A stretch of 7,239 nucleotides of DNA from positions 1 through 7,239 of the forward strand of contig DRKH01000005.1 of NCBI GenBank assembly GCA_011051825.1, given 5' to 3'. The DNA comes from Desulfobulbus sp. (lineage in GTDB: Bacteria > Desulfobacterota > Desulfobulbia > Desulfobulbales > Desulfobulbaceae). A program made the translations under genes and the position numbers. The notes under the pieces were generated by a model. It worked only from the letters and a program-made list of their open reading frames with translations. It did no database searches and had not been told where the DNA came from. Numbering within the stretch: the first letter of the stretch is position 1; the number at the start of each line of letters is the position of its first letter. This document shows, one piece after another, positions 1 through 5,231 of this stretch.

Positions 1-880
1 ACCGCTAGAGTCTGCCGAAATTATTCATCTTGACGAGCTTGCCCCACTACGGGAAACTGGAGCGGAAAAGAAAGAAAAAACCTTTAAGGTCGCGATTGCC
101 GCCATCCTTTCTCCCCGGGGTACCGTCGACTCCTATCAACCACTGCTCGACTACCTTGAAAAGCGTCTCGATACGCCCGTGCAGTTAGTGCAGCGCCGGA
201 CGTACGGGGAAATTAATGATTTAATTGCCAGGAATGCTGTTGACATGGCATTTATCTGCACCGGGGCGTTCTATGAGGGGGTGCGAAAACAGAAGATGGC
301 TTTGCTGGCCGTTCCGCAAATTAACGGCAAACTCACCTATAACGCCCTGATTATCGTCTCCTCGGATTCTTCTGTCCAGAAGTTTGAAGAGCTTCGCAAC
401 CGGGTCTTTGCCTTCACCGATCCGCTGTCCAATACCGGCTACCAATATCCCATGGGTTTGCTGGCGGCGGAAAACCGGAAGGCGGAAAAATTTTTTCATC
501 GAACAATTTTTACCTACAGCCACGACTATTCCATCGAAGCCGTGGCCGAAGGGGTCGCCGACGGTGCATCCGTTGACAGCCTGGTGTATGCATATGCCGT
601 CAAGCGTGATCCGTCGATCGCAGAGAAAACCAGAATTATTCTCCGTTCAGGGGATTTCGGCATGCCGCCGGTTGTCACCTCCGTACAGGCCCCGCAGGAG
701 CAGATCCGAAAGATTCGCCGTATTCTGTTGTCAATGGACGGCAATAAGGACGGTATTGCCGTTCTTCAGCAACTGGGTATTGACCGGTTTGCATTTCCGA
801 ACAGGAACCTCTATCCGGAGAAAGGGGCAACGCCCTGTACAACCCGTGTCGGTGGAACTCAATGTCCAGATCTGTATTGA
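1..880 (+). CDS. PhnD-family periplasmic substrate-binding protein, probable sensory partner of the adjacent kinase (5' partial)
   Basis: The reading frame is open from base 2 to the TGA at 878-880, giving 292 visible residues; the start codon lies left of the window. The GTG at 179 is not the start, because the conserved first strand of the fold (FKVAIAAILSPRG, about visible residue 28) lies upstream of it. The order beta-strand, YQPLLDYLEKRL helix, VDMAFICTGAFYEG, then a DPLSNTGYQYP ligand-loop region is typical of PhnD/phosphonate-type binding proteins (PF12974-like). Visible residues 1-27 are charged linker, so a signal peptide or lipobox is probably in the missing part. No membrane segment follows the domain, so it is predicted to be a soluble or lipid-anchored periplasmic protein. 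No ABC permease or ATPase is adjacent; the gene overlaps a histidine kinase instead, which points to signalling rather than transport, as for AioX or the PhnD-like half of TtrS. Ligand unknown. Confidence 0.85.
   Translation, partial: PLESAEIIHLDELAPLRETGAEKKEKTFKVAIAAILSPRGTVDSYQPLLDYLEKRLDTPVQLVQRRTYGEINDLIARNAVDMAFICTGAFYEGVRKQKMALLAVPQINGKLTYNALIIVSSDSSVQKFEELRNRVFAFTDPLSNTGYQYPMGLLAAENRKAEKFFHRTIFTYSHDYSIEAVAEGVADGASVDSLVYAYAVKRDPSIAEKTRIILRSGDFGMPPVVTSVQAPQEQIRKIRRILLSMDGNKDGIAVLQQLGIDRFAFPNRNLYPEKGATPCTTRVGGTQCPDLY
851..856 (+). promoter_or_regulatory. Ribosome binding site of the histidine kinase gene
   Basis: GGTGGA sits 5 nt before the ATG at 862, inside the 3' end of the binding-protein gene. 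It is a moderate Shine-Dalgarno match and supports the 862 start, which makes the two genes overlap by 19 nt and suggests translational coupling. Confidence 0.5.
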
Positions 881-2295
881 CCCGTTTAAAACGTTTTTTT
901 TTCTCAATTTCATTACAGACCAAAATCATCGGTATGGTGATAGGACTGTCCGTTTTCATGGGCACGGTACTTTCGCTTCAGGTCTCACGCTTTCTGAATG
1001 ACCATTTACTTGCCTACATGGAGCAGGAAAGTCGATCGGTGGCCAATGAAATTGCGTACAAAATTCCTGATTATACGTTGATTAACGATCTGTACGGTCT
1101 GACAAGGTATCTTGTCAACGCTAAAACCAACCGCCGCGATGTCCGCTACCTTGTAGTTCTGGATCGCCGGGGAAACATCATTGCCCATACCTTCGGCAGT
1201 CGTTTCCCCGCCGAACTTGGAAAACATCTGCGCCGGGTATATCGTCACCAGGACGGAGTGCAGGTCGTTGAGACCAACGAGGGCCGGATCTGGGAAACAG
1301 TCCTGCCGGTGTTGCAGGGTTGGAACGGCAGTGTTGCCGTCGGGGTTGCAGATCATTTTGTCCGCCTTGAGAACAGGGAATTCATCAGTAGCCTTCTGCT
1401 GACCACTTTTCTTGTCGCCGTGGCCGGGATTCTCTTTGCCATACTCCTGAGCTGGCTGATTGCCCGGCCCATTAAGGAGCTGCTGGCCGCAACCAACGCA
1501 GTCCGCCGGGGGGAATATACTGTCGTCCTTGACCCGGTTTCCCATGATGAGGTGGGGGCACTCACGCTGGCCTTTAATGAGATGAGCAATGGCTTTCAAC
1601 TGGCAGCTGAGGCACAAAGAGAAAAAGAAAATATTCGCCGGGAATTTCTTCAGAAAATCATCAGCAGCCAGGAAAACGAACGAAAACGTATTGCCCGGGA
1701 GCTGCATGACCAGACAGGCCAGTCTCTGGCCTCACTCAGCATCGGCCTGAATCTTCTGGAACGGATGGCCTGCTCGGAGGAGATGCGGCAGAGCATCTAT
1801 CAACTCAAAAAAAACATTGAAAACGAACTTGACGCCATTCATGATATGGCCCTGGAACTTCGCCCCAGTGTCCTTGATGATATGGGACTGATTGCGGCCC
1901 TGTCTCTGTATGTTGAAAATATCAGAAAGACCGGCGGGGTGGAAATCCGGAAAAATATTATCGGTTTTCAGGACCGACGTCCGCTGCCTTCGATTGAGAC
2001 CTGTCTCTACCGTATTGTTCAGGAGGCCGTCAACAATGCCGTCCGCCATGGTCAGGCACGTAATATTTCCCTCTTCCTGGAATGGCGTCGCAATGATATC
2101 CGTCTGCTTATTGATGATGACGGCAAAGGATTTGATCTCAAAATACTGGAGACAACAAACCGACTGGGCATCCATGGTATGCAGGAACGGGTTGAATTGG
2201 CCGGCGGCACCTTTCGTATTGATTCGGAACCGGGGCAGGGGGTCATGGTTGTGGTAACCGTCCCGTCTTTCCCAGGAGATAATAATGAACAATAA
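862..2295 (+). CDS. Membrane sensor histidine kinase, NarX/HisKA_3 type with HAMP domain
   Basis: A 477-residue kinase. A first membrane helix (about residues 20-42) and a second (about 176-200) bracket an extracytoplasmic domain of about 130 residues. The part around DRRGNIIAHTFGSRF (101-115) resembles a small Cache/PAS-like sensor fold. HAMP follows at about 198-250, then a HisKA_3 dimerisation domain with ENERKRIARELHDQTG, where His282 is the predicted phosphorylation site. The ATPase domain shows the N box (QEAVNNAVRH, 387-396), the G1 box DDDGKGF (418-424) and the G2 region LGIHGMQERV (435-444). All catalytic motifs look intact. It should autophosphorylate and pass phosphate to the regulator encoded directly downstream (11-nt overlap). 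The preceding binding protein is its likely periplasmic partner. Unlike Salmonella TtrS, the PhnD-like domain is not part of the kinase polypeptide. Signal identity is inferred from context only. Confidence 0.93.
   Translation: MSRSVLTRLKRFFFSISLQTKIIGMVIGLSVFMGTVLSLQVSRFLNDHLLAYMEQESRSVANEIAYKIPDYTLINDLYGLTRYLVNAKTNRRDVRYLVVLDRRGNIIAHTFGSRFPAELGKHLRRVYRHQDGVQVVETNEGRIWETVLPVLQGWNGSVAVGVADHFVRLENREFISSLLLTTFLVAVAGILFAILLSWLIARPIKELLAATNAVRRGEYTVVLDPVSHDEVGALTLAFNEMSNGFQLAAEAQREKENIRREFLQKIISSQENERKRIARELHDQTGQSLASLSIGLNLLERMACSEEMRQSIYQLKKNIENELDAIHDMALELRPSVLDDMGLIAALSLYVENIRKTGGVEIRKNIIGFQDRRPLPSIETCLYRIVQEAVNNAVRHGQARNISLFLEWRRNDIRLLIDDDGKGFDLKILETTNRLGIHGMQERVELAGGTFRIDSEPGQGVMVVVTVPSFPGDNNEQ
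894..902 (+). repeat. T9 homopolymer near the 5' end of the kinase gene
   Basis: Nine consecutive T bases encode part of residues 11-14 (R-F-F-F) of the kinase. They overlap a 10-bp perfect palindrome AAAACGTTTT at 888-897. The tract lies eleven codons into the gene, so a one-base length change would abolish the kinase. An A8 run at 1807-1814 in the same gene shows that such tracts are not unique here. Confidence 0.45.
2274..2278 (+). promoter_or_regulatory. Ribosome binding site of the response regulator gene
   Basis: AGGAG lies 6 nt before the ATG at 2285, within the last codons of the kinase. It selects 2285 over the in-frame Met at residue 9, and keeps regulator translation tied to that of the kinase. 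Confidence 0.7.
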
Positions 2296-2947
2296 GATTA
2301 TCGACATCATGGTCGTTGACGATCATGTGATGCTTTTACATGGACTCTGTCTTCTTCTTAATGCGGAAGCCGACATTGAAGTAGTGGCCCAGGCCAGCAA
2401 CGCCGATGAAGCCCTGGAACAGGTGCAGACATGCAGCCCGGATATCGTCCTGCTGGACATCACCCTGCAGGAGAGCAGCGGCCTGGATCTGATAGAGGAA
2501 CTTCTTGCCCTGGCGCCGCAGACCAGGGTCATCATCCTGACCATGCATGACAATCCCCAGTATATGCAGCGGGCGCTCCGGAAAGGGGCCAAAGGATTTG
2601 TACTCAAAAAAGGGTTGGAAGAGGATCTGTTATATGCCATTCATTCCGTGATGCGGGGTGAGGTTTACATCCATCCCTCCCTGCTGAAGACCTATATCCC
2701 GGATTCGGGTAAAAGTGAACTTCCTGATCACGACAGGGAACTTGCGCGCTGGGCGAATCTGTCCAAGCGTGAGCAGGAGGTTCTGACTCTGGTTGCCCGG
2801 GGATACACCAGTAAAGAGATCGGCGAACGCTGTCTACTCAGCGAAAAAACGGTTGCCACCTATCGTTCCCGCGGTATGACTAAACTCGATTTCGAAAAAC
2901 GTTCTGAACTGGTTCGCCTGGCCATGCGGCTTGGTAAAATGGGCTGA
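2285..2947 (+). CDS. Two-component response regulator, NarL/LuxR (FixJ) family
   Basis: A 220-residue protein with a receiver domain (about 5-122) and a LuxR-type helix-turn-helix (about 157-218). Receiver residues are complete: acidic pair Asp12-Asp13, phosphoacceptor Asp58 in VLLDITL, Thr86 in IILTMH and Lys108 in FVLKKG. The output domain has the family pattern LSKREQEVLTLVARGYTSKE, followed by a recognition helix near SEKTVATYRSR. Its gene overlaps the cognate kinase gene by 11 nt. It is therefore the probable DNA-binding activator of the molybdoenzyme genes that begin 185 nt downstream. Architecture and context agree with TtrR of the Salmonella tetrathionate system, also a LuxR-type regulator, but NarL-type regulators are too numerous for a symbol to be safe. 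The usual 200-220 residue family length is met, with no sign of damage. Confidence 0.94.
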   Translation: MNNKIIDIMVVDDHVMLLHGLCLLLNAEADIEVVAQASNADEALEQVQTCSPDIVLLDITLQESSGLDLIEELLALAPQTRVIILTMHDNPQYMQRALRKGAKGFVLKKGLEEDLLYAIHSVMRGEVYIHPSLLKTYIPDSGKSELPDHDRELARWANLSKREQEVLTLVARGYTSKEIGERCLLSEKTVATYRSRGMTKLDFEKRSELVRLAMRLGKMG

Positions 2948-2956
2948 CCAGGTCAG
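2944..2956 (+). repeat. Perfect 13-bp palindrome at the regulator stop codon, possible operator
   Basis: CTGACC-A-GGTCAG is perfectly symmetric around base 2950 and overlaps the regulator's TGA stop. No T-run follows directly, so it is a poor terminator. It lies at the start of the gap before the enzyme genes and could be a regulator binding site. A TTGGTA (2931-2936) and a TATATT (2957-2962) flank it with 20 bp between them, a spacing too long for an ordinary sigma-70 promoter. Confidence 0.4.
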
Positions 2957-2986
2957 TATATTCCCCTCCTGTCCCTACACCCTGTC

Positions 2987-3033
2987 GGTTTTTTTCCTAC
3001 AAAAAATCACATTTTCGCCGCTTTTTTTCCTGC
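2987..3033 (+). repeat. Two copies of a 14-bp T-tract motif in the pre-operon gap
   Basis: GGTTTTTTTCCTAC (2987-3000) and GCTTTTTTTCCTGC (3020-3033) agree at 12 of 14 positions and start 33 bp apart, about three helical turns. The hexamer CCTGTC occurs nearby at 2968-2973, 2981-2986 and 3035-3040. Phased T-tracts and repeated short words in a gap between a regulator and its probable target operon suggest a bent or factor-bound promoter region. No convincing -35/-10 pair could be assigned. Confidence 0.4.
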
Positions 3034-3080
3034 CCCTGTCTGGGTATTCTCTTTAACAAGATGAATTGTCTGCAGTGATC

Positions 3081-3101
3081 CGGCCTGTATTTGTCAGGCC
3101 G
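3081..3101 (+). promoter_or_regulatory. Perfect GC-rich hairpin in the leader of the enzyme operon
   Basis: Arms CGGCCTG (3081-3087) and CAGGCCG (3095-3101) pair perfectly over 7 bp around the loop TATTTGT. No U-tract follows, so it is not a typical intrinsic terminator. It ends 17 nt before the Shine-Dalgarno of the ferredoxin subunit gene. It could stabilise the mRNA 5' end, tune translation, or act as a DNA operator. Confidence 0.5.
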
Positions 3102-3118
3102 CTAGCTGTGTGAAAAAC

Positions 3119-3127
3119 AGGAGGAGG
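3119..3127 (+). promoter_or_regulatory. Strong ribosome binding site of the ferredoxin subunit gene
   Basis: AGGAGGAGG ends 5 nt before the ATG at 3133. It is the best Shine-Dalgarno match in the window. It fixes 3133 as the start rather than the in-frame Met codons at residues 15, 16, 27 or 34, and implies high expression of the operon's first gene. Confidence 0.8.
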
Positions 3128-3132
3128 ATTCA

Positions 3133-3858
3133 ATGGCTCTCATTGACATCGAACCGCATGAAATCAGGCAGCGGATGATGGACGATCTCCAACGCGCCCT
3201 GAAAAAGCCCATGCAGGAAAGGCATTGGGCAATGGTAATCGACCAGGATAAATGTGTCGGCTGTACAGCCTGTACAACGTCGTGCGTTGCCGAAAATCAC
3301 TTGCCGCCCGGTGTCGTCTACAGGCCGGTGATCGAGGAAGAAATCGGCACCTATCCCAATGTCCGGAAAACATTTCTGCCCCGGCCCTGTATGCAATGTG
3401 AGGATCCGCCCTGTGTCAAGGTCTGTCCGGCCAGTGCCACCTGGAAACGGGCCGACGGTATTATTGAGATCGACTACGACAAATGCATCGGCTGCCGTTA
3501 CTGCATTGCCGCCTGCCCGTATGCCGCCAGAACCTTTGACAAGGGATATTTTTATTCAGACGGCACGCCTTTTATTCCTCAATACGAGCGGTCACCGAAT
3601 TTTGAATATGGTGAAGAATGGCCTAGAAAAAACAGGGACAGTTCACCCGTGGGCAATGCCCGTAAATGTACCTATTGCATCCATCGGGTTGAAAAAGGCA
3701 TTCTTCCCGCCTGCGTGACCACCTGTATCGGTGACGCGACCTATTTCGGAGATGCCAAGGATCCAGAAAGCCTGATTGCCGAACTGCTCGGGTCACCGAG
3801 GCTCAGAAGGCTGAAGGAGGAAGAGGGGACGTCCCCGACAACCGCTTACCTGGTCTAA
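3133..3858 (+). CDS. ttrB: Four-cluster [4Fe-4S] ferredoxin subunit of a tetrathionate reductase-like molybdoenzyme (TtrB-like)
   Basis: A 241-residue electron-transfer subunit with sixteen cysteines in four groups: C41/C44/C47/C51, C86/C89/C94/C98, C118/C121/C124/C128 and C179/C182/C194/C198. This is the pattern of the DmsB/PsrB/TtrB family, which wires the membrane quinol-oxidising subunit to the catalytic subunit. C-terminal features (HRVEKGILPACVTTC, a GDAKDP segment, and GTSP near the end) recall TtrB of Salmonella. Two differences stand out. There is no signal peptide; the 40 residues before the first cysteine are polar and helical in character, so the protein is probably exported with the Tat-targeted catalytic subunit. 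The stretch between C128 and C179 is 50 residues and rich in aromatics, much longer than the equivalent I recall in Salmonella TtrB. A polysulfide, thiosulfate or other sulfur-compound reductase cannot be excluded. Confidence 0.85.
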   Translation: MALIDIEPHEIRQRMMDDLQRALKKPMQERHWAMVIDQDKCVGCTACTTSCVAENHLPPGVVYRPVIEEEIGTYPNVRKTFLPRPCMQCEDPPCVKVCPASATWKRADGIIEIDYDKCIGCRYCIAACPYAARTFDKGYFYSDGTPFIPQYERSPNFEYGEEWPRKNRDSSPVGNARKCTYCIHRVEKGILPACVTTCIGDATYFGDAKDPESLIAELLGSPRLRRLKEEEGTSPTTAYLV

Positions 3859-3903
3859 TCTGTATGCCGGACCGGAATTCGAGTTCACAGCTATAATAAA
3901 TGA

Positions 3904-3943
3904 CGAAAACAACCTGGGTTTAATCAGTTACGGGCTGTTTTCG
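3904..3943 (+). promoter_or_regulatory. Imperfect stem-loop between the ferredoxin and membrane subunit genes
   Basis: CGAAAACA (3904-3911) pairs perfectly with TGTTTTCG (3936-3943). After one A/C mismatch, CCTG (3913-3916) pairs with CGGG (3931-3934) using one G-U wobble, leaving a 14-nt loop. No U-run follows and the downstream gene lies 22 nt on, so termination is unlikely. An mRNA processing or stability element separating expression of the subunits is a reasonable guess. The rest of the 107-nt gap shows nothing recognisable. Confidence 0.45.
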
Positions 3944-3953
3944 AATAAATAAT

Positions 3954-3958
3954 GAGGG
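3954..3958 (+). promoter_or_regulatory. Ribosome binding site of the membrane subunit gene
   Basis: GAGGG lies 7 nt before the ATG at 3966. It is an independent initiation site, consistent with this gene not being translationally coupled to the ferredoxin gene 107 nt upstream. Confidence 0.6.
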
Positions 3959-3965
3959 ATCAATA

Positions 3966-5231
3966 ATGAAACAGATGATCAAGAGACTTGTCTGGCTGAT
4001 CGCGGTGATCGGCTTCGGCGTTGGTCTATACGGTATGTATCTCCGGTTTACCACCGGGCACCGGATGACCGACTATGGCTCGTATATCCCATGGGGCCTG
4101 TGGGTAGCCGCCTATATTTACTTTATCGGTCTTTCCGCGGGTTCATTTTTACTGTCGACACTGGTTTACGTGGTCAAGGTGAAAAAACTGGAAAAGATCG
4201 GCAAGCTGGCCCTGTTTACGGCCTTTGGCTGTCTTATAGCCGCCCTGATTTCCATCTGGCTGGATCTCGGTCATGAGTTCCGGGTTACCCGGGTATTGTT
4301 CCATCCGAATTTCCAATCGATGATGTCCTGGATGGGCGTCCTGTATTCGTCCTATTTCCTGCTCATTGTTGTTGAGCTGTGGATTGCCATCCGGGTTGAT
4401 CTTATTGAAACGGCCCGTACCGGCAGGGGCGGTTCTGCCGGTTTTGCGAAACTGCTGGCCCTGGGTAGCCGCGACACCTCGGATGCGGCCAGACAGGCCG
4501 ACGCCCGAAAGCTCAAGATACTGGGTACCATCGGCGTTCCCCTGGCCATCGCCTTTCATGGCGGTGTTGGCGCCTTATTTGGTGTTATTGCCGCCCGTCC
4601 GCACTGGAACAGCGGTTTAACTCCTATCGCCTTTCTTATCGGCGCTCTTGCCTCCGGCGGTGCGCTGCTGACCGCGGTCAACTACGTCTGGGGGCCTGAT
4701 AAGGATAAAAAACAGTTTAACGAGATGATGAAATTTCTCGGCAAGATTGTCCTGGCCCTGGTGCTCTTTGATTTTCTCCTGGAAATAGCTGAAATCCTGG
4801 TCGGCCTCTATCCCGGGGTTCCGGCAGAAGCCCAACCCCTGCAGGCCATGCTGTTCGGTCCGTACTGGTATGTTTTCTGGGTTATCCATTTCGGTCTCGG
4901 CGTTCTTTTACCGGCAATTATCCTCTTTTCAACTGCAGTACCGGGCGGCAGGTCCGACCGATCCGTTGCCGGTCCCATCGCCTTTGCCTGCCTGCTGGTG
5001 ACAGTAACCTTCCTGGCGGTTCGCCTGAACATTGTTATTCCGGGCCTGATCAATCCGGAGATCCCCGGCCTCGAGTATGCCTTCAGCGGACCCGGACTCA
5101 AGTTTACCTATATGCCGACCGCCATGGAGTGGATGGTCTCCCTGTGGGTGGCTTCCCTGGGCATACTTTTCTTCCTTTTGGGCGAGAAGCTGCTCCCCAT
5201 CGTGAAACCGGAAAACAGAGAGGTGGCGTAA
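3966..5231 (+). CDS. nrfD: NrfD/PsrC-family membrane anchor subunit (quinol-oxidising), TtrC-position protein
   Basis: A 421-residue polytopic protein with about ten hydrophobic helices, roughly at residues 8-26, 41-70, 79-101, 119-143, 184-210, 217-241, 255-280, 299-322, 334-358 and 384-406. A polar loop of about 40 residues (145-183) separates helices 4 and 5. The N-terminal YIPWGLWVAAYIYFIGLSAG segment and overall length fit the long NrfD/HybB/DsrP-like branch of the NrfD/PsrC family. This branch oxidises menaquinol in the membrane and passes electrons to an iron-sulfur subunit without using haem. It is larger than Salmonella TtrC (about 340 residues) and does not look close to it in the N-terminal region. 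It ends in the TAATG junction with the catalytic gene (1-nt overlap), so the two should be made in step. The assignment to family is firm; the equivalence to TtrC rests on operon position. Confidence 0.9.
   Translation: MKQMIKRLVWLIAVIGFGVGLYGMYLRFTTGHRMTDYGSYIPWGLWVAAYIYFIGLSAGSFLLSTLVYVVKVKKLEKIGKLALFTAFGCLIAALISIWLDLGHEFRVTRVLFHPNFQSMMSWMGVLYSSYFLLIVVELWIAIRVDLIETARTGRGGSAGFAKLLALGSRDTSDAARQADARKLKILGTIGVPLAIAFHGGVGALFGVIAARPHWNSGLTPIAFLIGALASGGALLTAVNYVWGPDKDKKQFNEMMKFLGKIVLALVLFDFLLEIAEILVGLYPGVPAEAQPLQAMLFGPYWYVFWVIHFGLGVLLPAIILFSTAVPGGRSDRSVAGPIAFACLLVTVTFLAVRLNIVIPGLINPEIPGLEYAFSGPGLKFTYMPTAMEWMVSLWVASLGILFFLLGEKLLPIVKPENREVA
5220..5223 (+). promoter_or_regulatory. Ribosome binding site of the catalytic subunit gene
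   Basis: GAGG, within AGAGAGG (5217-5223), lies 7 nt before the ATG at 5231. It favours 5231 over the in-frame ATG at 5267, which is preceded only by an A-rich stretch. The start overlaps the preceding stop as TAATG. Confidence 0.6.

Noticed and set aside
179..181. GTG at 179 as the start of the binding-protein gene
   Set aside because: The frame is open upstream to base 2, and residues before 179 encode the expected first strand and helix of the PhnD-type fold. A start here would remove them.
384..1001. 205-residue open frame on the plus strand overlapping the binding-protein and kinase genes
   Set aside because: It has no recognisable fold, is rich in Arg, Pro and Ser as is typical of a shadow frame, and lies across two well-supported genes.
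1006..1707. 233-residue open frame on the minus strand inside the kinase gene
   Set aside because: It is the antisense shadow of a well-conserved kinase, and no family motif is seen. The other minus-strand open frames in the window fail for the same reason.
2981..2995. Intrinsic terminator ending in the T7 run after the regulator gene
   Set aside because: The bases before the T-run (2961-2988) are pyrimidine-rich and cannot form a GC stem; the palindrome at 2944-2956 is about 30 nt away from the run.
3022..3050. Sigma-70 promoter using TATTCT (3045-3050) as -10
   Set aside because: The only -35 at 17 bp is an all-T hexamer, and the upstream TG is one base out of place for an extended -10. 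This is too weak to annotate.
3061..3078. Five-codon leader peptide (ATG at 3061 to TGA at 3076-3078)
   Set aside because: There is no ribosome binding site of note and no attenuator arrangement; very short frames like this are expected by chance.
2948..3132. Sigma-54 promoter upstream of the enzyme operon
   Set aside because: No properly spaced GG-N10-GC core with flanking consensus was found, and the adjacent regulator is a LuxR type rather than an NtrC-type activator.
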